Positions 26,595 to 34,917 of a stretch of 38,558 nt of DNA are shown here, piece by piece. Source of the stretch: an uncultured Caldimonas sp. (GTDB lineage: Bacteria > Pseudomonadota > Gammaproteobacteria > Burkholderiales > Burkholderiaceae); assembly GCF_946480305.1 (NCBI RefSeq), contig NZ_CAMLJQ010000040.1:1-38558 (forward strand). The letters are read 5' to 3'. Made by a program: the position numbers and the translations under genes. Below the pieces are notes generated by a model. It had not been told where the DNA came from, did not search any database, and worked only from the letters and a program-made list of their open reading frames with translations. Each line of letters opens with the position of its first letter. Position 1 is the first letter of the stretch.

Positions 26595-26752
26595 GTCGCG
26601 AAAGGAATCCGTGGGCTGTCGCTCAGCCGTTTGAAGGCTGGAACACCCCGATCCACCTGCCGGCCGCGATGCACATACCGCGGCGAAACCCGCAGACGGG
26701 AGACCTCTCAACCACGGTAGGTGCCGGCCAGGCTGCGCGACGCTGCCACCCT

Positions 26753-27391
26753 TCAGGTTCCGCTGACGAACGGGTTGGTTCTTCGTTCCTTGCCGAACGT
26801 GCTCTCGGGACCGTGGCCCGGGATGAACACCGTATCGTCGCCCATCGGCCACAGCCGTTGAGTGATCGAGTCGATCAGCGTCTGATGATCGCCGCCGGGA
26901 AAGTCCGTGCGGCCGATCGAGCCGGCGAACAGCACGTCGCCGACGAAGGCGCGTTTTGCCTCGGGCGAGAAGAACACCACATGCCCCGGCGTGTGCCCCG
27001 GGCAGTGCCGCACCTGCAGCGTGCAGTGGCCGATGCTCACCGTGTCGCCGTCGTGCAGCCAGCGGGTCGGCGTGAAGGGCTCGCTTGACGGAAAGCCGAA
27101 CATCGCGCCCTGCTGTGTCAGTCCCTGGATCCAGAAGAGGTCGCCCTCGTGCGGGCCGATGATCGGCAGCCCCTGTTCGCGCGCAAGCTGTGCGGTGCCG
27201 CCCGCGTGATCGATGTGCGCATGCGTCTGCCAGATCTGCTCGAGCGTCACGCCCAGCCGCTTCACCTCGCCGAGCAAGCGCGGCAGTTCGCCGCCGGGGT
27301 CGATGATGGCCGCCTTGCGGGTCTCGTCGCACCAGACGATGGAGCAGTTCTGCTGGAAGGGGGTGACCGGAACGGTGAGGTAGCGCAGCAT
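26753..27391 (-). CDS. Metallo-beta-lactamase-fold hydrolase (type II glyoxalase/YcbL-like)
   Basis: MBL-fold enzyme (212 aa) with metal motif THAHIDH (residues about 56-62). The downstream His is in CPGHTPGHVVFF, the bridging Asp in AFVGDVLFAGSIGRTDFPGG, and the final His in FIPGHGPESTFGKER. The compact length without the C-terminal helical domain and the GRTDFPGG block match YcbL-like type II glyoxalases, which hydrolyse S-lactoylglutathione or related thioesters. A terminator separates it from the SWIB gene upstream. Confidence 0.9.
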   Translation of the reverse strand: MLRYLTVPVTPFQQNCSIVWCDETRKAAIIDPGGELPRLLGEVKRLGVTLEQIWQTHAHIDHAGGTAQLAREQGLPIIGPHEGDLFWIQGLTQQGAMFGFPSSEPFTPTRWLHDGDTVSIGHCTLQVRHCPGHTPGHVVFFSPEAKRAFVGDVLFAGSIGRTDFPGGDHQTLIDSITQRLWPMGDDTVFIPGHGPESTFGKERRTNPFVSGT

Positions 27392-27413
27392 CTCGTGAAG
27401 GGCGACTGGAATG

Positions 27414-27446
27414 AAAAAAGCCCGGGGAGCGATCCGCCGGGCTTTT
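27414..27446 (-). terminator. Intrinsic terminator after the SWIB/histone-like gene
   Basis: AAAAGCCCGG/CCGGGCTTTT, a 10-bp stem with an 11-nt loop and runs of A and T on both flanks. It would stop minus-strand transcripts from the SWIB gene (stop 18 bp away) before the MBL gene. It is symmetric enough to work in both directions. Confidence 0.85.
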
Positions 27447-27464
27447 GAGAGAGGACCGGGCCGA

Positions 27465-27914
27465 TTACTTCAGCTGGTTGCTGATCAGCTTGGTCATCTC
27501 GAACATCGACACCTGGGCCTTCTTGAAGATTTCCTTCAGCTTGGCGTCGGCATTGATCATGCGCTTGTTGACTGCGTCTTGCAGCTTGTTCTTCTTGATG
27601 TAGTCCCAGACCTTCTTGGTCACTTCCGTGCGGGGCAGCGGCTTGTCGCCGATGACCGCGGCCAGTGCCGCGCTCGGGGTCATCGCCTTCATGAACGCAG
27701 CGTTCGGAGTGCGCTTGACCTTGGGCTTGGCGGCCTTGGCTGCAGCCTTCTTGGCGGGGGCCTTCTTCGCCGCAGCCTTCTTGGCCGGGGCAGCCTTCTT
27801 CGCCGGAGCGGCCTTCTTGGCGGCCGGTGCCTTCTTCGCCGGAGCGGCCTTCTTTGCGGCCGGGGCCTTCTTGGCTGCCGCTTTCTTCGCGGGAGCCTTC
27901 TTCGCAGTTGCCAT
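27465..27914 (-). CDS. Histone H1-like protein with C-terminal SWIB/MDM2 domain
   Basis: 149-residue basic protein. Residues 3-66 are a Lys/Ala/Pro low-complexity tail built from AKKAPAKKAA-type repeats, resembling the C-terminal tail of eukaryotic histone H1. Residues about 75-149 form a SWIB domain (PSAALAAVIGDKPLPRTEVT ... KKVWDYIKKNKLQDAVNKRM ... KAQVSMFEMTKLISNQLK). SWIB domains are otherwise found in eukaryotic chromatin remodelers and in Chlamydia. It is expected to bind or compact DNA. The ATG at 27914 gives MATAKKAP, typical of Burkholderiales relatives, with GGAG 9 nt upstream. It is monocistronic, with its own terminator. Confidence 0.93.
   Translation of the reverse strand: MATAKKAPAKKAAAKKAPAAKKAAPAKKAPAAKKAAPAKKAAPAKKAAAKKAPAKKAAAKAAKPKVKRTPNAAFMKAMTPSAALAAVIGDKPLPRTEVTKKVWDYIKKNKLQDAVNKRMINADAKLKEIFKKAQVSMFEMTKLISNQLK
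27717..27905 (-). repeat. In-frame AKKAP/AKKAA low-complexity repeat
   Basis: Tandem-like imperfect repeats of about 12-18 nt encode the Lys/Ala/Pro tail of the SWIB protein. Repeats of this kind vary in copy number between strains by slippage. Confidence 0.75.
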
Positions 27915-28039
27915 GTCGAATTTCTCCATCAAGTGAGTGGTTGATGTGCCGGGTCGGGGCGAAGGCCGCATGAGCTCTCGTTTCCTGCCAACACCTGCGA
28001 CGCGAATGGTACTGCGAGAGTGCTGCATTGAGAAGCACG

Positions 28040-28052
28040 TTTCCCAGGGAAA
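28040..28052. promoter_or_regulatory. 13-bp palindrome upstream of the SWIB gene
   Basis: TTTCCCAGGGAAA is a perfect 13-bp palindrome 126 bp upstream of the SWIB start, overlapping a minus-strand TTGATT -35-like hexamer. The surrounding 391-bp interval (27915-28305) holds no gene. It also contains a GA-rich stretch (about 28120-28165) and two small hairpins (28172-28188 and 28194-28211). An operator role is a guess. Confidence 0.3.
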
Positions 28053-28305
28053 TCAAGCGTTTCGCCCAGTGTGGATGCGGTTTTGTCGCAAGGCGGCATC
28101 ACTTCGCGTCCCTCTGGGAAGCCCAGAGAGAGCCGAGAGGGGCGTCAGAGGGAGTTCAGAGAGAGCGCGCGGCCCTCTTTCGAAGGGCGCAGTAGCGGGC
28201 TACTACCCGCTGCACGAGCAGCGTTTCGACAATCGCCACAGAGGGTGGCCGATGCTCGCCACGCTCTTCCAACCGACGTTTTCCCTCTGGATTCAGGAGA
28301 CAGAC

Positions 28306-28884
28306 ATGGCCAAGAAGATCCTCATGATCGCCGGCGACTTCGGCGAGGACTACGAGACGATGGTGCCGTTCCAGGCGCTCACGATGGTCGGCCACACGGT
28401 GCATGCGGTGTGTCCCGACAAGAAGGCCGGCGAGTGGGTGATGACCGCGATCCACGACTTCGACGGCTACCAGACCTACTCCGAGAAGCCGGGCCACCGC
28501 TTCACTCTCAACGCCACGTTCAACGACGTGAAGCCCGAGGACTACGACGCGCTCGTCGTCCCCGGCGGGCGCGCGCCCGAATACCTGCGCATGAACGCGA
28601 AGGTGATCGCCTGCGTGCAGCACTTCGCGAAAGCGGGCAAGCCGATCGCCGCGATCTGCCACGGCGCCCAACTGCTCGCGGCGGCCGGCGTGATCCGCGG
28701 CAAGCGCGTCTCGGCCTACCCCGCGTGCGCGGCGGAGGTGGAACTCGCCGGAGCCAGCTACGCGCAGATCGAGGTCGACCAGGCGGTGACCGACGGCATG
28801 CTCGTCACCGCGCCCGCATGGCCTGCGCACCCGGCGTGGCTCGCGCAATTCCTGCAGGTGCTCGGCACGCGCATCGAAACCTGA
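28306..28884 (+). CDS. DJ-1/PfpI family protein
   Basis: 192-residue type-1 glutamine-amidotransferase-like fold. The nucleophile-elbow Cys (about C118) is in [14 protein letters not shown] and the supporting acidic residue in GDFGEDYE (13-16). [12 protein letters not shown] is the loop typical of the PfpI/YhbO branch. Relatives are chaperones, glyoxalases or protein deglycases, so the activity cannot be fixed here. The ATG at 28306 has AGGAGA six nt upstream. It stands alone after a 391-bp intergenic region. Confidence 0.92.
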   Translation: MAKKILMIAGDFGEDYETMVPFQALTMVGHTVHAVCPDKKAGEWVMTAIHDFDGYQTYSEKPGHRFTLNATFNDVKPEDYDALVVPGGRAPEYLRMNAKVIACVQHFAKAGKPIAAICHGAQLLAAAGVIRGKRVSAYPACAAEVELAGASYAQIEVDQAVTDGMLVTAPAWPAHPAWLAQFLQVLGTRIET

Positions 28885-28992
28885 CCGCTGGCCGAGGGCT
28901 CGGCGCCAGCCAGCTTGCGTTGCTGCGCCGAGCCGCTATCGTTGCCTCTTCGAACGGGGCCACGCGCCCTGCGCACACAGGAGGCAACAGCG

Positions 28993-29364
28993 ATGTGCGA
29001 GATCTTCATCCGGGCCCGTCCCGAGTCGTACCAGTCCAAGACCCGTTCGGTGCGCCTGCACGGCGTGGTCACCAGCATCCGCCTCGAGAACCTGTTCTGG
29101 GAGATCCTGGCCGAGATCGGCGAGCGCGACGGCATGAACGTGCCGCAGTTGCTGGAGCGGCTGTACGACGAACTGGTGCACTCGCGCGGGGAGGTCGGCA
29201 ACTTCGCGTCCTTTCTGCGAGTGAGCGCGTTGCGCTACATGGCGCTGCAGGCGCACGACCGCATCCCCACCGACCTGACGGTGCCCATCCGCTCGCTCGA
29301 TGCGAAGCGCGTGCTCGACCGTCTGCCGGAGAGCTGGGCCAGCGCCGAGCCGGTGGCGCACTGA
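28993..29364 (+). CDS. Ribbon-helix-helix domain protein
   Basis: 123-residue protein starting MCEIFIRARPESYQSKTRSV. The segment RSVRLHGVVTSIRLENLFWEILAEIGERDG followed by NVPQLLERLYDEL has the strand-helix-helix pattern of the RHH_4 family, a MetJ/Arc-like DNA-binding fold. The conserved SIRLE-x-x-FW segment fits. The ATG at 28993 has AGGAGG 8 nt upstream. No toxin partner is adjacent, so it is more likely a regulator than an antitoxin. It is convergent with the hydroxy-acid oxidase gene. Confidence 0.82.
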   Translation: MCEIFIRARPESYQSKTRSVRLHGVVTSIRLENLFWEILAEIGERDGMNVPQLLERLYDELVHSRGEVGNFASFLRVSALRYMALQAHDRIPTDLTVPIRSLDAKRVLDRLPESWASAEPVAH

Positions 29365-29383
29365 GCGCGGCGCAGCAGGCGCT

Positions 29384-30511
29384 TCAGGCGAGAGGGCGGT
29401 CGAACAGCAGCGCAGGGGTGGCGTCTGCGAGGGTCCTGCAGCCGCACAGCGCCATGGCCGTCTCGAGTTCGTCTCGCAGCAGGCGCAGCACGTGCGCGAC
29501 GCCCATCGCGCCGGCACAGGCGAGGGCGTGCACATAGGGCCGCCCGATCAGCACCGCGCGGGCGCCGAGCGCCACGGCCTTCAGCACGTCGGTGCCGCGG
29601 CGAATGCCACCGTCGACGAGCACCGGCACGCCACCACCGGCCGCTTCGACGACCCGGGGCAGGGCCCATGCCGTCGGGACCGCGGTGTCGAGCGTGCGCC
29701 CGCCGTGGTTGGAGACGATGAGGCCTGCGATGCCCAGCGACACGGCCTGTCGTGCGTCGGCTTCATGCAGCACGCCTTTCAACAGCAAGGGCAGCCGGGT
29801 GGCTCCGGCCAGCCACTCGACGTCCGCCCAGGAGGGCGCCGCCAGCAGCAGGTCGTCGAACAGCGGGCTCTGCCCCGGCGCGAGCTTGGCAGCAGGCGGA
29901 GCAGGAAAGCCCTGCAGGTTCACGGGGCCGACGCCCCCTGGCAGGCGATAGCCGGCCCGTCGCTCCCGGTCGCGTACGCCGCTCGTCGGGGCATCGACGG
30001 TGAGGACCAGCGCTTCGTACCCGGCAGCCTCGGCGCGTCGCACCAGGTCGAGCGTGTGCTGCCGCTCGCGCTGCAACTGAAGCTGCAGCCACAGCGGGCC
30101 GCGGTGCGGATCGCCCAGCGCCGCACGCGCGACGTCTTCCATCGGCGTGCTGGCCTGCAGGCTCAACACGAGCCCCGCGCCTTGTGCGGCAGCGGCGAGC
30201 GCCGTGCCGATTTCGCCGTCGGCGTGGGCCAGGCGCTGGTACGCCACCGGCGCCAGCATCACCGGGTGTGCGAGCGAGCGGCCGAGCAGTTCCACGCGCG
30301 TGTGACCGCCCGCGAGCGGTTGCAGCACGCGCGGATGCAGCCAGAGCCGCTGCCAGGCCTGGCGGTTGGCCTCCACGGTGATCTCGTCGCCCGCGCCGCC
30401 GCTGAAGTAGGCCCAGGCGGCGTCGTCGAGCCGCTCGCGCGCCAACGCTTCATAGTCGGCCGGCGAGACGACGCCGGGTGGCAGTGCGGCGGGGCGAGGT
30501 TGGCCGCTCAC
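29384..30511 (-). CDS. FMN-dependent alpha-hydroxy-acid oxidase/dehydrogenase
   Basis: 375-residue TIM-barrel flavoprotein of the lactate/glycolate oxidase family. Key parts are [14 protein letters not shown] with the N-terminal Tyr, [12 protein letters not shown], and the catalytic His and Arg in [20 protein letters not shown]. The FMN phosphate site is [19 protein letters not shown]. It oxidises an L-2-hydroxy acid. The GTG at 30511 overlaps the hydroxylase stop (GTGA, 30508-30511), a coupling arrangement; a GTG four codons upstream (30523) is possible. It is the third gene of the iron locus, an unusual place for this enzyme. Confidence 0.9.
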   Translation of the reverse strand: MSGQPRPAALPPGVVSPADYEALARERLDDAAWAYFSGGAGDEITVEANRQAWQRLWLHPRVLQPLAGGHTRVELLGRSLAHPVMLAPVAYQRLAHADGEIGTALAAAAQGAGLVLSLQASTPMEDVARAALGDPHRGPLWLQLQLQRERQHTLDLVRRAEAAGYEALVLTVDAPTSGVRDRERRAGYRLPGGVGPVNLQGFPAPPAAKLAPGQSPLFDDLLLAAPSWADVEWLAGATRLPLLLKGVLHEADARQAVSLGIAGLIVSNHGGRTLDTAVPTAWALPRVVEAAGGGVPVLVDGGIRRGTDVLKAVALGARAVLIGRPYVHALACAGAMGVAHVLRLLRDELETAMALCGCRTLADATPALLFDRPLA

Positions 30512-31191
30512 GTGTCCGCCCACATGCGCAGCAGGTTGTGATAGGTGCCGGTGAGCGCCACGGCCAGCTCCGACTCGCCCTGTTCCTGGCGCATGCGCAG
30601 CAGGTTCATGTCGAGGTCGAACAACAGCCGCCGCTGCTCGTCGCTGCGCACCATGCTCTCCACCCAGAAGAAGCTGGCGATGCGGTGGCCCGCAGTGACA
30701 GGCGCCACGCGGTGCACGCTGGTGCTCGGGTAGATCACCATGTCGCCGGCCGGCAGCTTCACGCGCTGCGTGCCGTAGGTGTCGTCGATCTCCAACTCGC
30801 CGCCTTCGTACTCCTCGGGCTGCGACAGGAACAGCGTGCAGCTCACGTCCGAGCGCACCTTCTCGCCGCCGGCGCGCGAGTGGAGCACCGCACCGTCGAC
30901 GTGCTTGCCGTAGGTGTTGGTCGAGCCGCCGTAGCGGTTGAACAGCGGGTTGAAGATCTTCTTCGGCAGCGTTGCCGAGAAGAACAGCGCGTGCCGGTTC
31001 AGGGCGCCGAGCACGAGTGCCTGCAGCGCGCGGGAGGTGTCGCTGTCCTGCGGCAGTTGCTGGTTGTTCTTGGCGCTCACGGCCTGCTGGCCGGCCGTCG
31101 AACGACCATCGATCCAGCTGGCCGATGCCAGCGCGGCACGGGCGGTGCGGAGTTCTTCCGCGGTGAGGATGTTCTGGAGGTGCAGCAGCAT
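30508..31191 (-). CDS. piuC: PKHD-type Fe(II)/2-oxoglutarate hydroxylase (PiuC/YbiX)
   Basis: 227-residue dioxygenase with a prolyl 4-hydroxylase-type jelly roll. The Fe(II) ligands are H97-x-D99 (GKHVDGA) and H160 (STSVHRV), and the 2-oxoglutarate Arg is R170 (GHRIASFFW). Family blocks [14 protein letters not shown] and [15 protein letters not shown] are present. Genes of this family sit beside catecholate siderophore receptors and are Fur-regulated in other bacteria; the substrate is unknown. It follows the TonB receptor after 143 bp that contain a strong hairpin and is coupled to the downstream oxidase. Confidence 0.95.
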   Translation of the reverse strand: MLLHLQNILTAEELRTARAALASASWIDGRSTAGQQAVSAKNNQQLPQDSDTSRALQALVLGALNRHALFFSATLPKKIFNPLFNRYGGSTNTYGKHVDGAVLHSRAGGEKVRSDVSCTLFLSQPEEYEGGELEIDDTYGTQRVKLPAGDMVIYPSTSVHRVAPVTAGHRIASFFWVESMVRSDEQRRLLFDLDMNLLRMRQEQGESELAVALTGTYHNLLRMWADT

Positions 31192-31277
31192 CGTGTCGCT
31201 TCAGGAGGTGTCGGCGCAGTGTATCGGCGCCGATTTGGGCCGGCCGTGCGCGGCGTCAAGGGCGGCCGCAAGAGCAG

Positions 31278-31312
31278 CGGCCTGCCGGCCCGGTGAGGGG
31301 AACGGCAGGCCG
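31278..31312 (-). promoter_or_regulatory. Intercistronic hairpin between receptor and hydroxylase genes
   Basis: Perfect 10-bp inverted repeat CGGCCTGCCG/CGGCAGGCCG with a 15-nt loop. A competing 6-bp hairpin (GGCCGC at 31264-31269 with GCGGCC at 31277-31282) shares one arm. There is no U-tract. It probably protects the receptor message or limits read-through to the hydroxylase. Confidence 0.55.
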
Positions 31313-31334
31313 TCGAGTTGCCGGGCAAGGGTCG

Positions 31335-33587
31335 TCAGAAGGTGGCCTTGAGCGTCATCTGGTAGGTGCGGGGCGCGCCCGGCGAGTAGAAGCCGCGGTA
31401 CAGCGAATCGGCATACAGCTCGTCGGTCGCGTTGTTCACGTTGAACTTCAGCGAGAGGTTCTCGTTGAATGTGTACTCGGCCATCAGGTCGAGCGTGGTG
31501 AACGAGTCGGCCGTGACGTGACGCGCGCCCTCCGGGTTCTGCTTGCCGCGGTAGTTCACGCCCGCGCCCACGCGCAGCGCCGGGATGATGCGGTAGGTGG
31601 TCCACAGCGCGGCCATGTGCTTGGGACTCAGGCCGGGGCGGTCGCCTTCGATCTGCGCACCGGTGCCGCTGGCGTTGGGCACCACGTTGCTCTTGTCGAT
31701 CTTCGCGTCGGGGATCCAGGTGTACGAGACGAAGGCTTCCCATGCAGGAGTGATGCGCCCGGCAATGTCGAGGTCCAAGCCCGCGGCATGGCGCTTGCCG
31801 GACAGGAGTTCCTGCGTGGCGGCGCTGTCAGGATCGGTGTTGCGTTCGTTGTACTTCTGCGAATAGAACAACGCGGCGCCCAGTGACAGGCGGTTTTCGA
31901 ACAGATCGAACTTGCTGCCGATCTCGAAGTTGCGGCTCTTTTCGGGGCCGGTGTTTGCCGTACGCGATGTGAATTGGTAGGTGTCGCCCGACGTGTTGAA
32001 CGAGGTGCCGTACGAGACGTGGTACGAGGACCAGTCATTCGGCTGATAGATCAGGCCCAGACGGTGGCTCCACAGCGCGTCGGTGCGTCCGAACTCGTCA
32101 CCGGTGGGCGAGGTCGCGGTGTTGTCGTACTTCGCCTTGAAGTGGTCGTACCGCAGCCCTGCCAGCAGCTTGAGTTGCTGCGTGAGTTCCACGACGTCTT
32201 GCCCATAGACGCTGATCGTCTTGGCATCGAACTCGTTCATCGGGATATCGCCACGCGGGTCGGCGAACGTGGCGCCATCGTGCGGCGTGCCGACCGTGGT
32301 GCTCGGGCGCATGCCGGTTCCGGCGAAGTTGTTGTTGCGCTTCGCGTCCTCGTGCATCCATTCCACGCCGGCGATCAGGTCGTGCTTCAGGCCCCACCAG
32401 TTCATGTCGTTGGTATAGACCGTGCCGAGGTAGGTGACGTCGGTTTCGCCGACTCGTCCTTTCGCCGTGCGGCTCAGCACCTGGTCCGGGTTCTCGTACG
32501 GATCGGTGGAGGTATTGCCGGCCGGGATGCCGACGCCCCGGATCACGCTCGCCCACAGGTTGCGCTTGTAGCGGCCGTGGCGCAGCGTCGTCTTCAGCTC
32601 ACCGGCGTCGCCCATGCGCAGGATGTGGCTGAACGTGCCGTAGGTGGCTTCGCCCTTGTTGTAGTCACTGTCCAGCCCGTAGAAGTTCTTCGCCGGCAGC
32701 GTTTCCTGCAGTTTGCCGTCTTCGTCGAGCACCCAGGGGTGGTTGTAGAGCGGGCGGTTGTCGTACTGCAGGTGATACAGCCCGATCGAGAACTCGTTGC
32801 GCGTGCCGATGCCGAAGCGGTAGGTCGGCGCGATGCCCTTCTTCGAGACGCGGGCGCCCCACTTGTCGGCGTCGTGGTACATCGCGTTGATGCGCAGCGC
32901 GGCGTCGTCGCCGGTCTTGATGTTGAAGTCGCCGGTCAGGCGGTATTCGTCGCCGGAGCCCACGGTCGCCTCCACTTCGTGCTGCGTCATCAGGAAGGGC
33001 TGCTTGCTGACCTGGTTGACCACCCCGCCGGTCGAGCCGCGACCGAACAGCATCGAAGCCGAGCCTTTCAGCACTTCGACGCGGTCATGGTTGAACGTGT
33101 CGCGCTCCTGCAGGGCCGGGTCGCGCAGGCCATCCACATAGATGTCGCCCGCCTGGAACAGCGAGAAGCCGCGCAGGCGCACGTCCTCCTCCCCGGTTTC
33201 GCCGGCCTGGAACGTGACGCCGGCGGTGGTGCGCAGCACTTCGCGGAAGTCGTCGAGGTTGCGGTCGTCCATCAGCCGCTCGGTGACCACGGTGACGGAC
33301 TGCGGGATGTCGCGCAGGGCCTGGTCTCCCTTGCCGATGCCGCTGCGCTTGGCACGGTAGCTCTCCTTGGACTCGGTTTCCGACGTGCCGCGCACGGTGA
33401 TCACGGGCAGCGCGCCGCCCTGTTTCGGCTCTTCTGCGGCCGGTGTCTGCGCGAGCGCAGCTCCGGCCAGGCCGAAGCCGGCGGCGAGTGCACCGAGCGG
33501 CGCGAGAGCCGCAATGGCGGCGCGAGGCGTAACTGAAGAAGCGTCAGCGCGAGCGGCGCCGCGCGCCCGTTTTTTCGTGTGGGCCAT
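31335..33587 (-). CDS. TonB-dependent siderophore receptor
   Basis: Outer-membrane receptor (750 aa). It has a basic N-terminus and signal sequence (to about residue 47, GLAGAALAQT) and a TonB-box-like LPVITVRG. The plug domain runs to about residue 200 (IPQSVTVVTERLMDDRN ... DRVEVLKGSASMLFGRGSTGG). The 22-strand barrel ends in RTYQMTLKATF with terminal Phe. The RGSTGGVVNQVSK block and association with PiuC resemble Fiu/PiuA catecholate receptors. The ATG at 33587 has CAGGAG 7 nt upstream. A Fur-type box and promoter lie about 120 bp upstream, so it should be derepressed by iron starvation. Confidence 0.96.
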   Translation of the reverse strand: MAHTKKRARGAARADASSVTPRAAIAALAPLGALAAGFGLAGAALAQTPAAEEPKQGGALPVITVRGTSETESKESYRAKRSGIGKGDQALRDIPQSVTVVTERLMDDRNLDDFREVLRTTAGVTFQAGETGEEDVRLRGFSLFQAGDIYVDGLRDPALQERDTFNHDRVEVLKGSASMLFGRGSTGGVVNQVSKQPFLMTQHEVEATVGSGDEYRLTGDFNIKTGDDAALRINAMYHDADKWGARVSKKGIAPTYRFGIGTRNEFSIGLYHLQYDNRPLYNHPWVLDEDGKLQETLPAKNFYGLDSDYNKGEATYGTFSHILRMGDAGELKTTLRHGRYKRNLWASVIRGVGIPAGNTSTDPYENPDQVLSRTAKGRVGETDVTYLGTVYTNDMNWWGLKHDLIAGVEWMHEDAKRNNNFAGTGMRPSTTVGTPHDGATFADPRGDIPMNEFDAKTISVYGQDVVELTQQLKLLAGLRYDHFKAKYDNTATSPTGDEFGRTDALWSHRLGLIYQPNDWSSYHVSYGTSFNTSGDTYQFTSRTANTGPEKSRNFEIGSKFDLFENRLSLGAALFYSQKYNERNTDPDSAATQELLSGKRHAAGLDLDIAGRITPAWEAFVSYTWIPDAKIDKSNVVPNASGTGAQIEGDRPGLSPKHMAALWTTYRIIPALRVGAGVNYRGKQNPEGARHVTADSFTTLDLMAEYTFNENLSLKFNVNNATDELYADSLYRGFYSPGAPRTYQMTLKATF

Positions 33588-33652
33588 GTTCCAACTCCTG
33601 ATGGCGTGTTTGTGGAATCGAACACCGCACAAGTCGTTGGCTGGCAATGAAA

Positions 33653-33674
33653 AGCGCCCCCGGGAGGGGGCGCT
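33653..33674 (-). terminator. Strong GC hairpin with U-tract in the receptor leader
   Basis: AGCGCCCCC/GGGGGCGCT, a perfect 9-bp stem with a 4-nt loop, followed on the minus strand by TTTT. It lies between the predicted receptor promoter and its start codon, and also 83 bp after the terC stop. It may terminate terC transcripts, attenuate the receptor mRNA, or both. Confidence 0.6.
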
Positions 33675-33705
33675 CGGCTGGCGAGGGACTGTATCAGTGA
33701 CAGTC

Positions 33706-33724
33706 CGTAATGATAACGATTCTT
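33706..33724. promoter_or_regulatory. Fur box over the receptor promoter
   Basis: CGTAATGATAACGATTCTT matches 13 of 19 positions of the Fur consensus GATAATGATAATCATTATC. On the minus strand TTGAGA (33735-33740) and TTATCA (33711-33716), 18 bp apart, form a plausible promoter whose -10 lies in the box. A 7-bp hairpin (GGACTGT/ACAGTCC, 33686-33706) begins the predicted leader. Confidence 0.75.
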
Positions 33725-33756
33725 GTTTGTGTTATCTCAAGTGTTGCATTTGAGCG

Positions 33757-34737
33757 TCACCCGCCGGCTTCACTCCCGGGTTGGTGCTCACGGATCTTCG
33801 GCGCCGTCTTCACGCTGAGCACCATCGTCACGGCGAGGATGGAGATGACGACCGCCAGCGACACCAGCACGGGGATCTTGTAGACGTCGATCAGCAGCAT
33901 CTTGGTGCCGATGAAGGCCAGGATCACCGCCAAGCCATAGCTGAGCAGGTGGAACTTCGACGCCATCGCGGCGAGCAGGAAGTACATCGCGCGCAGGCCC
34001 AGGATCGCGAAGATGTTCGAGGTCAGCACGATGAACGGGTCCGTGGTGATCGCGAAGATGGCTGGGATGGAGTCGACCGCGAAGATCACGTCGATGATGC
34101 CGACCAGCAGCACCACCAGCAGCAGCGGCGTAGCGACCCGCGCGCCGTTCTGCACGGTGAAGAACTTTTCCCCGTCGAACTCCCTGGAGACCGGCATCAC
34201 CCGGCGCAGCAGCTTCAACGCAGGGTTGCTTTCAAGGTCGGGCTCCTGGCCGGCGGCCCACCACATCTTGATGCCGGTGATGAGCAGGAACGCGCCGAAC
34301 ACGTACAGCAGCCAGTGGAATTCGCTGATGAGCCAGCTGCCGAGCAGGATCATCACCGTGCGCAGCACGATGGCGCCGATGATGCCGATCATCAATACCC
34401 GCTTCTGGAATGCCGTGGGCACCGCGAAGTAGGTGAAGATCATCAGGAACACGAAGATGTTGTCGACGGCCAGCGACTTCTCGATCAGGTAGCCGGTGAG
34501 GAACTCCATCGCCTTCGTGTTCGCGACGGCGGTGCCGTGGTCCTGTGCGACCGCCCACCAGAACAAGCCGTTGAAAGCGAAACTCAACGCCACCCAGACG
34601 AGCGACCAGTTGAGCGCCTCCTTCACCGTGACGTCGTGCGCGCCCTGCTTGCGCAGCATGACGAAGTCGACGAACAAGGCGACGAGAACGGATACGACAA
34701 AAAATGCCCAAAGCCAGTCGGGCGCAATGGTGTTCAT
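33757..34737 (-). CDS. TerC family membrane protein (probable Mn2+ exporter)
   Basis: 326-residue integral membrane protein with about nine hydrophobic helices and the TerC signature acidic residues within membranes: SLAVDNIFVFLMIF and DVIFAVDSIPAIFAIT. The Alx/TerC-type layout has a central hydrophilic loop (residues about 175-210, EPDLESNPALKLLRR). TerC/Alx proteins export manganese or help metalate exoenzymes. The ATG at 34737 has GGAG 6 nt upstream; a GTG two codons earlier is less likely. A yybP-ykoY riboswitch directly upstream strongly supports the manganese link. Confidence 0.94.
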   Translation of the reverse strand: MNTIAPDWLWAFFVVSVLVALFVDFVMLRKQGAHDVTVKEALNWSLVWVALSFAFNGLFWWAVAQDHGTAVANTKAMEFLTGYLIEKSLAVDNIFVFLMIFTYFAVPTAFQKRVLMIGIIGAIVLRTVMILLGSWLISEFHWLLYVFGAFLLITGIKMWWAAGQEPDLESNPALKLLRRVMPVSREFDGEKFFTVQNGARVATPLLLVVLLVGIIDVIFAVDSIPAIFAITTDPFIVLTSNIFAILGLRAMYFLLAAMASKFHLLSYGLAVILAFIGTKMLLIDVYKIPVLVSLAVVISILAVTMVLSVKTAPKIREHQPGSEAGG

Positions 34738-34768
34738 GAACACTCCAGGTGCGGGTTGAACGATTGCG

Positions 34769-34908
34769 CCGAAAGGTCTTGCGGGGGAAGCGGCGCTGCC
34801 AGTGAAGGCCAGCGTGCCTTTGCGGGACCCGGGCTCTCCACGGGGGTGGAGCGTCCGTATTGACGGGTGGCCGCCTCGGCGGGGAACCGAGTGCTACTCC
34901 CCTTTCGA
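34769..34908 (-). promoter_or_regulatory. yybP-ykoY manganese riboswitch upstream of terC
   Basis: On the minus strand CGAAAGGGGAGTAGC (from 34907) and GCAAGACCTTTCG (to 34770) are the two conserved ends of the yybP-ykoY motif. They close a 7-bp P1 helix (CGAAAGG/CCTTTCG). Between them lie the conserved CCCGTCAATACGG loop and intervening hairpins. The terC start is 31 nt beyond the aptamer, with the ribosome site in between, so Mn2+ binding probably frees translation or allows transcription. Confidence 0.92.
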
Positions 34909-34917
34909 CAGGGGCGG

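Noticed and set aside
27616..27936. Ala/Gly-rich hydrophobic plus-strand frame over the SWIB gene
   Set aside because: Antisense of the Lys/Ala repeat, which automatically yields AFFAGA-like pseudo-membrane repeats.
28993..29364. Ribbon-helix-helix gene as antitoxin of a toxin-antitoxin pair
   Set aside because: No small toxin frame with a ribosome site lies on either side; the neighbours are a DJ-1 gene and a convergent oxidase.
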